Shown here: positions 6,801-14,536 of the stretch, piece after piece
Layout: each line of letters starts with the position of its first letter
How positions within the stretch are numbered: the stretch's first letter is position 1
Origin: UBA8919 sp041658185
GTDB taxonomy: Bacteria > Elusimicrobiota > UBA8919
NCBI GenBank assembly: GCA_041658185.1
Contig: JBBAAR010000021.1
Span: 1 to 16,585, forward strand
Direction of reading: 5' to 3'
Length of the DNA: 16,585 bases
Notes under the pieces: model-generated
The model's input: the letters and a program-made list of their open reading frames with translations, nothing else
Database searches by the model: none
Told to the model about the DNA's origin: nothing
Made by a program: the position numbers and the translations under genes

Positions 6801-7427
6801 CTAGTCCGACTGGGAACTCTCTATAGGACGCCAATCAAACCTGTGCGGGAAACCAATACCGTTGGAGTCAACTGTGTATGTATGTTCCCTTTCTCCGATA
6901 GAGCAGATTCCCACAATAGGGTGATTATGCTTTTCGCGAGCTGGGGCGGAGACAATCCTCACATCACCATTGCAATTCGGATAGATACACGGCGCCACTT
7001 TCTCATAAACAACATATCTGTCATCATTACTTTTGCGGACAAACTTTCCCCACAAGTATCTATAAGTATCAGTATTCTTTGGCAGGAATAAAAGTTCTAC
7101 ATATCTTACATTGATTAGCACCACAATCAAGCAGATCGCTACTATGGGAATAGCAACCGGGAACTTCGCCAAACCAAAGTACGCGGCAACGGAAAGAATA
7201 TTGGAAAAAACTGCTAAACCACCAACAACAACTGCAATAACAGCATGAAGAGTCTTCTTCCTAACGTCTTTCGCGGTATATTCTTTGAAACCTTTTGTCT
7301 CGAAAACCGTATGACGATGTTCCAATGCCTCATCCGCAAGGCGTTGCTGATTTATGTTGACGTCACTATTGGCACCTATAGAGTTAATCATTACATTGCT
7401 GCTTTGATCACCACTTTTCTGCTTCAT
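6801..7427 (-). CDS. two-TM membrane protein with Cys/His-rich C-terminal domain
   Basis: A 208-aa protein. The N-terminus has an Asn/Ser-rich stretch (NVMINSIGANSDVNINQ, residues 11-27). Two transmembrane helices follow at about 62-84 and 90-112. The C-terminal part holds C147-x4-C152, H167, H169, C175 and H182, a likely zinc site, within the pattern CIYPNCNGDV, then APAREKHNHPIVGICS. The ATG at 7427 has AGGGGGA six bases before it; the longer frame back to 7544 lies inside the metallopeptidase gene and is rejected. It overlaps the metallopeptidase 3' end by 20 bases. Two-TM proteins with a soluble sensor are common effectors in anti-phage operons, so a membrane-disrupting role is possible, but I cannot name the family. 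Confidence 0.8.
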   Translation of the reverse strand: MKQKSGDQSSNVMINSIGANSDVNINQQRLADEALEHRHTVFETKGFKEYTAKDVRKKTLHAVIAVVVGGLAVFSNILSVAAYFGLAKFPVAIPIVAICLIVVLINVRYVELLFLPKNTDTYRYLWGKFVRKSNDDRYVVYEKVAPCIYPNCNGDVRIVSAPAREKHNHPIVGICSIGEREHTYTVDSNGIGFPHRFDWRPIESSQSD

Positions 7428-8121
7428 AAATCCCCCTGATAAGTGGACCGTTGTCCATTTGGGAATTTTCAAAACTGCCAAATGCCAAGATACGGTACCG
7501 GTTACTCCGTTTTTTCCATAGACGATCTGGAACCTTTTTTTCACATACTACAACATTTCCTGCTGTTTTTCTGCTAATTGAAAACCAGTATTGGAAAAGT
7601 AAATTTTCATATTTTTCACAATTTTTGTATCTCTTACGGATAATTCTCCAAAAATTTTCATTGTGTTTCCGCTCAATCAAATGTGCCATCTCATGAAATA
7701 CTACATATTTTATGAGAGACTGCGGCAGATATTTCATTAATGTGTTTATAGTCAAACACTTAGTCGAACTTAAACTACCCCATTTTGATTTCATTTTCTT
7801 AAAAGAAAGTTTATTAACGGAAACGCTCAGTTTTTTTGCGTTCCATTTTGCCAATCTTTTAACGTATTGTTTGAATTGTTCGTCTGTTCTTTTTTCCACA
7901 AATTTTATTTTCTTGGAATCTTTCAACGCTTTTTTTATAAACGCCTCTTTCTTGGAAATCCAGTTCTTGTGCTTCTCTACCAAATTTTTAACATCACTGT
8001 AATTATGCGGCAAAACCAAAAGCAAACTTCCGGTCCTAAATTCCAGACGCGGATATTTTATATCCCTGTAATCAATATTGTAACCCGTCATATAATTGCT
8101 TGTTCTATTCGCTTGCTTCAT
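7408..8121 (-). CDS. YgjP-like (DUF45, M48-type) metallopeptidase
   Basis: A 237-aa zinc metallopeptidase-like protein of the YgjP/DUF45 group (COG1451), which is frequently found next to type I hsdR genes. The zinc site is HEMAH (143-147) with the third ligand His153 in RKHNENFW. Upstream KMKSKWGSLSSTKCLTIN (about 109-126) is the family's conserved WGS region. The N-terminal half is the usual basic substrate-recognition part. The last about 50 residues, after the expected end of the domain, look unconserved. Start: ATG at 8121, overlapping hsdR by 17 bases; an ATG at 8091 is an alternative. Its substrate and role in restriction are unknown. Confidence 0.9.
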   Translation of the reverse strand: MKQANRTSNYMTGYNIDYRDIKYPRLEFRTGSLLLVLPHNYSDVKNLVEKHKNWISKKEAFIKKALKDSKKIKFVEKRTDEQFKQYVKRLAKWNAKKLSVSVNKLSFKKMKSKWGSLSSTKCLTINTLMKYLPQSLIKYVVFHEMAHLIERKHNENFWRIIRKRYKNCEKYENLLFQYWFSISRKTAGNVVVCEKKVPDRLWKKRSNRYRILAFGSFENSQMDNGPLIRGIYEAEKW

Positions 8122-11100
8122 ATTTAGAGATATTCCCTTTTACAACATCATACATCTCGTTTATCTTTTCATAATTCAATTTATATTTCACGACTTCCCT
8201 TCTTAAAAACGACCTTATTTCTCTCTCGATATTTTTTCTTATGGTCGACTGCAGGACCCATCCGTTGAACATCTCCTCTTTCAATATTTTACACAAATCT
8301 TTTACGTCTTTTTCCAGTTCCTGCCGTTTGCCGATTTCTTTTTCCAGAACAAGCAGTATTGAATATTCCAGATTATTTAGCCCGAGTTCTTTCTGCCTGG
8401 ATTTTAACTTCTCTATTTCCCTTAAAACCGTTGCTCCTTCGTTATATATCGCCTCGTAATCCTTGTTTTTTTCTTTCCACTTTTTCAGTATTTGTTCCAC
8501 CTTGTCGGCTATGGTCATAAAAACCGGATTTCTGTCTTTATCCACGAGAACAAACCTGTTTAAAGTAAAAACGATATTTGCGGCACGCTCTTCTCTGTTA
8601 TTTATTTTCTTATTTAATTCAACAAAATATTTATCATCAAAAGCAATCTGCGGCAGATTTTTGTTCAATTCCTCTATCTCGGTAGTTTCGTAAACGTGTT
8701 TTATGGTTTTGTCAAAATACTTTTCAACAAAAGTATCAATATTGCCGTCCTTCGTCATAACTTCTTTTGAATAGTACACATAAATTGCCGTCAGCCATTT
8801 ATATTCGTTAAAGTAGTCCAGTTTAATTTCGTCCGGACCAAGCAGTTCAAATATCCTGCGTAAACTCCGGTAATCTTCCACAAACTTTTTACAGATATTT
8901 TCATCCGAAGTGAGAATTTCCATCGCCTTTAACAGCACTTTTCTGTCGTAAACGTTCTTTTGAAGTTCCTTAAATATCTCCAGCAACCGGTTAATAAGTC
9001 CGGCGAAATCCTCTTTGAATTCCTCTATCCCGTGCAACACCCCTTTCACATCATCCTTGCTGTATATTTCAAATGCTTTTTTGAAATTATTCAGTATCCC
9101 GGCATAGTCTATTATCAGACCCGCTTCTTTCTCGCCTTTATAAGGTCTGTTGGTTCTCGCTATCGCCTGAAGCAACCTATGTTCTTTAAGCGGTTTATCT
9201 AAATACATCGTCTGCAATATCGGCGCATCAAAACCGGTTAAAAGCATATCGGTAACGATGAGTAACTTCGGCAATTCCTGCTCCTTATACTTTGTTATCG
9301 TTTCCTTTTTTATCTGCTCTATATCAAGCCCTTTGTTTCTTCCAAGAAGTTCCCGCAGGTAACCGGAAATTATTTCATCGTCATTTTGATTATATGTCAT
9401 AACCACTTCTGAAAATTCCTTGGGCAAATATTTATCCAACTCCCTTTTATAAAGAACGCATGCTTTTCTGCTCACCGCGACAACCATTGCTTTGAATTTG
9501 CCGTCCACATTCCCGCTAAAATGCTCTTTGATATCTTTAGCGATTTTTTCAATTCTCTCGGGGTTTTCAAGATACGCCTTTATCTTGTTTATCTTTTTTC
9601 TGACTTCTTCTTTTGCGTCTTCTCTAAATTCCTCGGGGATTTCTTCGCCCTCCAAACTTATGAACGCTTCCAGCTCTTCTTTTTTCAGATGAACGTCTCT
9701 TTCCAATCTCGGCTGATATGCGATTTTTACCGTGAACCCGTCTTTAATGGAGTCCGTGATAAAATACTTGTCAAAATATGTTTCGGTAGGCGGATAACTA
9801 AACTCATTGTATGTATCTCTTCCCTCTTTGGATATTGGAGTGCCGGTAAAAGCAAAAAAGAAACCGCCTTTTAAAACGTTCTTCATCTGCGCCGCAAGCG
9901 TTCCGTATTGCGTCCTGTGTCCTTCGTCAATAAAGGTAATAACATTTTTTCTGGTCCTTATAGAACCCTTAACATCTTTTTTGTCAAGTTCTCTAACCAG
10001 TCCTTCAAGTTCGCCTGGTCTGAATTTATGTATAAGGGTAATAATTATATCTCTTCTGCCCCTATAATCGTCATGCTCTATCACGCTTTTTAAATCCTCT
10101 ACCGAGTCAACAATATACGGCTCTATTCCCAGAGCAGAAAATTCTTCATTTAACTGCGTTTCTAAATCATCGCGGTCAACGACAAAAAACACGGTAGGCG
10201 ATTCAAGTTTATCATTGTTTCTTAACTTATACGACGCAAAAATCATAGTCAGGGTTTTGCCGGAACCCTGCCAGTGCCAGATAAGACCTTTATTTTTTTC
10301 TTCCTTGCCGGCAATATTATTCAACACTCTGGCAACGATTTTATTTACAGCCCTGTATTGCATATACCGCGTAACAACCTTCGTGGCTTCGCCAGACTCT
10401 ATCCTGTAAAATAAAAAGTTTTTTATAATGTCCAGAATTCTTGTCGGCTCAAGCATTTCCAACAGAGAATCAACAGAGTCCTTGTTTTCCTCTTTCCATT
10501 CGTAAATCTTTACATCTTCCTGCCACGGCACTATCGGGAAATAATATGCAGTTTTTTCTACCGCTATCCCGAGTTGAGCATACTTAAACAATTCCGGAAT
10601 ATCTTTTTCATACTTTTTAATCTGTTTGTAAGCATCGTACCAACTTGAAGAAAAACTTGCCGGGTTTTTGCATTCAATAATAATAAGCGGAATACCGTTA
10701 ACATAAAGCATAATATCCGCTCTTATTGACCTGTCGGCGCTCTGGGAATTAACCTGTCGGGAAATAACAAATTCGTTGTTCCCTACATTATCATAGTCAA
10801 AAATTTGAACATATTTTACAACCCTTTCTTTTTCAAACTTGACGGGGATGCCATTTTTGTAAAACTCAAGAATCTGTTTTATTCCTTCCTGACCGGATGC
10901 CCTCAATTTCAGCTCATTGATTGCCTGTTTGAACTCATCACCGCCGAGTTCCAATCCCTCCGACTTGAACTTTTCGCCGTTTATTTTTTCTATCTGTCTC
11001 GTTAAATCGGAAATCAAAAGCGGCTCTTCAAATGTTTCTCTTGACAGTTCATCCGCAGGAACAAACCGCCAGCCCTTTTCTACAAGTTTATTTACAATAT

Positions 11101-11137
11101 AATCTTCAACCAATGATTTTTCTGTAAAGTTAGCCAT
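8105..11137 (-). CDS. hsdR: type I restriction enzyme, R (endonuclease/translocase) subunit HsdR
   Basis: A 1010-aa motor and nuclease subunit. In type I enzymes it joins the M2S core, translocates DNA with ATP and cuts away from the site. The nuclease site is RADIMLY with D141 and ECK with E155/K157 (PD-(D/E)xK). The SF2 helicase motifs are all present: Walker A GSGKT (291-295), DEGH box (404-407), TGTP (431-434) and motif VI RLLQAIARTNRP (654-665). The C-terminus is helical, as expected for HsdS/HsdM contacts. Length is normal and no frame break is seen. ATG at 11137 with GAGG about 10 bases upstream. It is 38 bases downstream of the 218-aa gene and overlaps the metallopeptidase gene. Confidence 0.97.
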   Translation of the reverse strand: MANFTEKSLVEDYIVNKLVEKGWRFVPADELSRETFEEPLLISDLTRQIEKINGEKFKSEGLELGGDEFKQAINELKLRASGQEGIKQILEFYKNGIPVKFEKERVVKYVQIFDYDNVGNNEFVISRQVNSQSADRSIRADIMLYVNGIPLIIIECKNPASFSSSWYDAYKQIKKYEKDIPELFKYAQLGIAVEKTAYYFPIVPWQEDVKIYEWKEENKDSVDSLLEMLEPTRILDIIKNFLFYRIESGEATKVVTRYMQYRAVNKIVARVLNNIAGKEEKNKGLIWHWQGSGKTLTMIFASYKLRNNDKLESPTVFFVVDRDDLETQLNEEFSALGIEPYIVDSVEDLKSVIEHDDYRGRRDIIITLIHKFRPGELEGLVRELDKKDVKGSIRTRKNVITFIDEGHRTQYGTLAAQMKNVLKGGFFFAFTGTPISKEGRDTYNEFSYPPTETYFDKYFITDSIKDGFTVKIAYQPRLERDVHLKKEELEAFISLEGEEIPEEFREDAKEEVRKKINKIKAYLENPERIEKIAKDIKEHFSGNVDGKFKAMVVAVSRKACVLYKRELDKYLPKEFSEVVMTYNQNDDEIISGYLRELLGRNKGLDIEQIKKETITKYKEQELPKLLIVTDMLLTGFDAPILQTMYLDKPLKEHRLLQAIARTNRPYKGEKEAGLIIDYAGILNNFKKAFEIYSKDDVKGVLHGIEEFKEDFAGLINRLLEIFKELQKNVYDRKVLLKAMEILTSDENICKKFVEDYRSLRRIFELLGPDEIKLDYFNEYKWLTAIYVYYSKEVMTKDGNIDTFVEKYFDKTIKHVYETTEIEELNKNLPQIAFDDKYFVELNKKINNREERAANIVFTLNRFVLVDKDRNPVFMTIADKVEQILKKWKEKNKDYEAIYNEGATVLREIEKLKSRQKELGLNNLEYSILLVLEKEIGKRQELEKDVKDLCKILKEEMFNGWVLQSTIRKNIEREIRSFLRREVVKYKLNYEKINEMYDVVKGNISKYEASE

Positions 11138-11175
11138 TTTTTTACAACCTCAATTTAACACTTTTATTATATTTA

Positions 11176-11832
11176 TCATTTAATAAAATCACATTCGTTT
11201 GGTAATTTTTCTATTAATTCAAGAACTTTCATTTCTTTTATGATTTCTTCATTTTTTTTCTCAATCAAATGACGCAACTCATTGATTTTTTTGGCTTCAG
11301 AAGTTGACGGTAATTGCGTAATTTCATCACACAGGCTTTTTTGTTCTTCATATGTATAACTTTCTTCTTTTCTTACTGCATAATCGACCCCATTACCCGT
11401 AATTCTGTCTTTACCATTTATTTGCGGTTTATGTGGCTCATTCTCCCAATAGTGTATGTACCAATCTATTTCTTTATAAATTTTATATTCGGGGTATTTT
11501 TGCTGCAATGAATTTATTATCTGTTCAATTATTTGTTCTTTTTGATTTTGTAATTCCGAGATCTTTTCCATTTTCTTGTATAATTCAGGAAAATGATTTT
11601 TTAAATCGTGGACTAATATTTCATTAATCTGTTGATTTGATCTCTGAAAAATATCACCACGATTTAACCATGGATTAAAAACTTGTTCTTTAATTTTTTT
11701 AAAATGGTTATCACGTCTTTTATCTTTTTGCTGTTTAGAGTTTACCCATCTATTCGTAAAAAAACCTAAACCAAATGGGATAACTATTGGTCCAACTACT
11801 TTTATTATCTTTTCTATTATTTCCCATTTCAT
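11176..11832 (-). CDS. membrane-anchored coiled-coil protein of unknown function in the hsd operon
   Basis: A 218-aa protein. Residues about 5-25 (IIEKIIKVVGPIVIPFGLGFF) form one N-terminal membrane anchor, followed by a very basic stretch (KQQKDKRRDNHFKK). The rest is long amphipathic helices, notably KKMEKISELQNQKEQIIEQI and the C-terminal NEEIIKEMKVLELIEKL, typical of coiled coils. Cys and catalytic motifs are absent. Its ATG overlaps the hsdS stop by one base (TAATG), so it is translationally coupled to hsdS and sits between hsdS and hsdR. Similar small anchored proteins are common as accessory ORFs in defence islands. I do not recognise the family and infer no activity. Confidence 0.8.
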   Translation of the reverse strand: MKWEIIEKIIKVVGPIVIPFGLGFFTNRWVNSKQQKDKRRDNHFKKIKEQVFNPWLNRGDIFQRSNQQINEILVHDLKNHFPELYKKMEKISELQNQKEQIIEQIINSLQQKYPEYKIYKEIDWYIHYWENEPHKPQINGKDRITGNGVDYAVRKEESYTYEEQKSLCDEITQLPSTSEAKKINELRHLIEKKNEEIIKEMKVLELIEKLPNECDFIK

Positions 11833-12986
11833 TAGTTTATTTTAACCCTCCTTTTGCCTGTTAAAAGATCGTCCATCAAGCCCCTTTTTACCTTTTCCAA
11901 TTTTTCTTTCCGCTTTTTCTGTTGTTCAATTTTATTATCCACCGCGGAAAGTATCTCCGCAATCTTTTGTTGTTCGGGAAGAGACGGAACGTATATTTCT
12001 TGTCCATATACCATTTCTCTATTTAGTCCTGGAATTCCTGTTGCGGTATTCAGTTTCTTTAAATTAAGCACAACTAATTTGTAATACAACCATTTCAAAT
12101 TTAAATCGTCTTTCTTTGGAACAACAAAATATGCTGTATCAATAGGCCAGAAATTTACATCTAACCACTTAACCGCTCCAATTGTTCCCTTTCTTCCTAT
12201 TACGATTCCCGGACCTTTAACAAGAAATGTTGAGTTAGATCCAACTATGCCATTGGAACCAAGAACAGGATATTTTCCATCATTTCTTTCATTTTGAGTT
12301 AATCCTTTACCATATTCAAGAGAAAATATATTTACTATTTCTTCTTTCGTTTCACCTATCGGTTCATTTACTAATAGTTCATTCATCAATCCTTTTTTTA
12401 CCCACTGGATCTTTTCAATAACCCTATCAACTATCTGTATCGCCTCATCCACCGTAGAAAACACCTCCGCAATTTTTTGTTGTTCGGGAAGTGGGGGAAG
12501 TAAAATGTCTATTTTTTTAATCTGTTCGGGACTTAAATTACCTTGCGCACTTTGACCAATATACTTTAATATATCTAAAGTAAATGTCTTTGTTTGTGAG
12601 TAATAATAAAAATATGTTTGTTTTATTTTTTTGTCGTCTAATATGTCAAACTTCCCAACTCGTTGATTAACTAATGCTTTTCCTAAATCCTTTTCAACTA
12701 CAGCAATTTTTCCTGTTGTTGCACCAGATAAAGCAATTAAAACATCTCCTGAAAGCAACTGGAATTCAGGAAGTTTTGTATAAAGCCCTTCAATTACTTT
12801 ATTGGTGTCTTCATAAATTCTAACAACTCCATCTTGCAAATTACCAATTTTAACAATACTAATTCCCTCTTCTTTGGTAGATAAGAAATCATCTGTTTTA
12901 AAAGGATACCCACTGAAAACATTTATATACTGTCCTAATTTTGCCACTTCCCAATCTTTCGGGATTTTATTTATATTTTTATCCAT
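11832..12986 (-). CDS. hsdS: type I restriction-modification specificity subunit HsdS
   Basis: A 384-aa DNA-recognition subunit with the canonical two-part layout. The first target recognition domain begins IPKDWEVAKLGQYI and ends in the conserved helix PLPEQQKIAEVFSTVDEAIQ (about 162-181). The second TRD ends in SLPEQQKIAEILSAVDNKIE, then the C-terminal repeat KRGLMDDLLTGKRRV. Each TRD defines half of a bipartite target; the sequence bound cannot be predicted. The two conserved regions share a near-identical DNA repeat (see repeat entries), which allows TRD exchange. Start: ATG at 12986 without a strong Shine-Dalgarno. Neighbours: HEPN-type gene upstream, coupled 218-aa gene downstream. No hsdM lies beside it. 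Confidence 0.96.
   Translation of the reverse strand: MDKNINKIPKDWEVAKLGQYINVFSGYPFKTDDFLSTKEEGISIVKIGNLQDGVVRIYEDTNKVIEGLYTKLPEFQLLSGDVLIALSGATTGKIAVVEKDLGKALVNQRVGKFDILDDKKIKQTYFYYYSQTKTFTLDILKYIGQSAQGNLSPEQIKKIDILLPPLPEQQKIAEVFSTVDEAIQIVDRVIEKIQWVKKGLMNELLVNEPIGETKEEIVNIFSLEYGKGLTQNERNDGKYPVLGSNGIVGSNSTFLVKGPGIVIGRKGTIGAVKWLDVNFWPIDTAYFVVPKKDDLNLKWLYYKLVVLNLKKLNTATGIPGLNREMVYGQEIYVPSLPEQQKIAEILSAVDNKIEQQKKRKEKLEKVKRGLMDDLLTGKRRVKIN
11956..11980. repeat. hsdS internal direct repeat, distal copy
   Basis: A 25-base segment (CTCCGCAATCTTTTGTTG then TTCGGGAA) encoding EQQKIAE of the second conserved region. It matches 12466-12490 with one mismatch, 510 bases apart. Such repeats support recombination between TRDs in hsdS genes. 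Confidence 0.7.
12466..12490. repeat. hsdS internal direct repeat, proximal copy
   Basis: The partner of the repeat at 11956-11980, encoding the same EQQKIAE segment at the end of the first TRD. One base differs (C to T). Confidence 0.7.
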
Positions 12987-13031
12987 TTTATTTATCTTCG
13001 CATTTTTAAATACAATGCTTTTTGAGAAATA

Positions 13032-14279
13032 TTAAATGATTTTAATAATCTTTATTTTCATATCTCTTGTTAATTCATATAAAATATCATCTATTTTACA
13101 TCCTTTACCTGAAACTCCTAAAGGCAGCAACACTGGTAAAATAACACAAGAGCATTCTTTACCTTTCAATAAATTATACCAATCATTAAAATAAGGATTT
13201 TCGGGAATGATGATCGGATATCTATTTTCACTAACAAAAACAAATACTTTTTGGTCTTTGTATTCGAACGTTATATTATTTAACCATTTCTTATCATAAT
13301 CAATATTTTCAAATACTTCTAATTGAATTATAAAAGCTACTGGTAATTTGCCATTAGCATATCCAAAAGCAATACATCCCCTATCTGCATAATTTTTTAA
13401 ATTATCATAATATTCATTTCTTGATAACACCCACCATAATGCATTATTAATATGTATGATGTGATTTAATTTTAACATAATTTCTTCGAAGCTAATTTCA
13501 TACCCGTTCACTAACGATTCAATAAACTTTCTTGATTCATTTATTTTATAGTCATTATGCCCACTCATATTCCTTAGCTTCACATTATATGTCTCTTTTA
13601 AAACAGAATTTATTTTAGTCCCAGCAAAGAATTGCGGGAATATTTCGTTAACAACACGCCCTTTTAATAACCTATTATTTTTGTCAAAACAAGTTTTATC
13701 AAAGGGATTGGGTGCAAACTTTTTCTTATTAATTAATTCATTTAATTGTGCAAGTCTATAGTATATTTGGTCAATTTCAAAATAGTCTTTATAATTGTCT
13801 ATATAAAAAGGGATATTTTTACCCCTCTCTATTTTTTGCAATTCCTTCATTTTACGCCAATTATTACTTCTTTGGGTTATTCCATTTTCATCTATTTTTT
13901 GAAAAGATATATATTTTTCTAATTCATCAGGAGTTTGTTTTTTAATTTGATAAAATATATCCCAAATTGTATTGTAAATTAAACCATAACCGATAGAATT
14001 CATTGCTTTTAAAAACATTTCTTGTCTATAAATATTATATACTTCCGGAGTCTGATTTTTGAAAAGCAAATTATATTGTTTAGATAAGTTTGTTAATTCT
14101 GGACTCTCTTTACATCCACCATTAATCCAATTTTCCCAAGTATATATATCTATTATTGTTTTTGCTATGTCTTGTTCTGAAATTATTTCAGGGGTAAATA
14201 TTTCTTCCAAATTCTTATATACTTTAATTTTTAGTCTTTTTGAAATTACATAGTTTTTAATTCTTTTTATAAAATTCAT
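13032..14279 (-). CDS. HEPN-motif protein embedded in the hsd locus
   Basis: A 415-aa protein of unrecognised family. The segment KLRNMSGHNDYKI contains R236-N-M-S-G-H241, an exact R-N-x3-H match to the HEPN ribonuclease consensus, followed by two helices (SRKFIESL; then FEEIMLKLNHIIHINNALWWVL), the context in which such sites normally sit. The N-terminal 200 residues are helical and Tyr/Asn/Lys-rich. The C-terminal 100 look alpha/beta, with KVFVFVSENRYPIIIPENPYF. It has no ATPase domain, unlike PrrC or RloC. It lies between an hsdS remnant plus tRNA-like sequence and the intact hsdS, same strand. Start: ATG at 14279, no Shine-Dalgarno seen. RNase activity is inference from the motif; if real, tRNA would be a natural target class. 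Confidence 0.65.
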   Translation of the reverse strand: MNFIKRIKNYVISKRLKIKVYKNLEEIFTPEIISEQDIAKTIIDIYTWENWINGGCKESPELTNLSKQYNLLFKNQTPEVYNIYRQEMFLKAMNSIGYGLIYNTIWDIFYQIKKQTPDELEKYISFQKIDENGITQRSNNWRKMKELQKIERGKNIPFYIDNYKDYFEIDQIYYRLAQLNELINKKKFAPNPFDKTCFDKNNRLLKGRVVNEIFPQFFAGTKINSVLKETYNVKLRNMSGHNDYKINESRKFIESLVNGYEISFEEIMLKLNHIIHINNALWWVLSRNEYYDNLKNYADRGCIAFGYANGKLPVAFIIQLEVFENIDYDKKWLNNITFEYKDQKVFVFVSENRYPIIIPENPYFNDWYNLLKGKECSCVILPVLLPLGVSGKGCKIDDILYELTRDMKIKIIKII

Positions 14280-14293
14280 ATTTTTTTTGAATT

Positions 14294-14320
14294 TGATTTA
14301 TATATAAAATATTTAAATCA
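14294..14320. repeat. 7-bp inverted repeat upstream of the HEPN-type gene
   Basis: TGATTTA (14294-14300) and TAAATCA (14314-14320) with a 13-base AT spacer lie between the tRNA-like sequence and the ATG of the 415-aa gene. This could be an operator or a weak hairpin; there is no T-run for a terminator. AT-rich DNA makes chance likely. Confidence 0.3.
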
Positions 14321-14326
14321 GTATTA

Positions 14327-14408
14327 TGCTCGTGGTGGAATTTTAATCCACACGGACGTTTGTCACCAGTTTGATAAACCGGTGCGGATGCCATTTCACC
14401 ACACGTTC
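14327..14408 (-). tRNA. degenerate class II tRNA-like sequence
   Basis: On the minus strand 82 bases fold as a cloverleaf with a long variable arm. The acceptor is GAACGTG with CACGAGC (5 of 7 pairs) and discriminator A. The linker TG and D-arm GTG/CGC carry the AAATGGCATC loop with GG. The anticodon stem is CCGGT/ACTGG with loop TTATCAA, and the variable hairpin is GAC/GTC. The T-arm is GTGGA/TCCAC with loop TTAAAAT. The TGGTGAAATGGCAT stretch is typical of tRNA-Leu. Against a working tRNA: two acceptor mismatches, T-loop A where C56 is expected, no CCA, and an anticodon that would read ATC (position 34 A), which fits no normal Leu or Ser isoacceptor. It is either a decayed tRNA gene or a tRNA mimic. 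Confidence 0.5.
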
Positions 14409-14430
14409 CGTTACTGCTCTGAAAAAAATT

Positions 14431-14529
14431 TCACCTACTTGCCTTTTTAATTATTTTCCCACTTGAACCGATATATTGTCCTACTTTTGCTACTTCCCAA
14501 TCTTTTGGGATTTTGTAAATCCGATTCAT
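14431..14529 (-). pseudogene. 5' remnant of a second hsdS gene
   Basis: A 32-codon frame, M-N-R-I-Y-K then IPKDWEVAKVGQYI, closely matching the N-terminus of the intact HsdS (IPKDWEVAKLGQYI at residues 8-21). It then diverges (GSSGKIIKKASR) and stops. The DNA of the shared part is also nearly identical. It begins 7 bases after the SIR2 gene stop, as a normal downstream operon gene would. It is probably what is left of an hsdS, or of the original 5' end of the present hsdS, after rearrangement brought in the tRNA-like sequence and the HEPN-type gene. It is too short to function as a specificity subunit. Confidence 0.75.
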
Positions 14530-14536
14530 TTTTTTA

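Noticed and set aside
7428..7544. N-terminal extension of the two-TM protein
   Set aside because: It lies within the metallopeptidase gene, lacks a ribosome site at 7544, and the ATG at 7427 has AGGGGGA in front.
14327..14408. Selenocysteine tRNA, because TCA occurs in the loop and the tRNA is class II
   Set aside because: TCA is one base out of the anticodon position, and the long acceptor and 6-bp D-stem of tRNA-Sec are missing.
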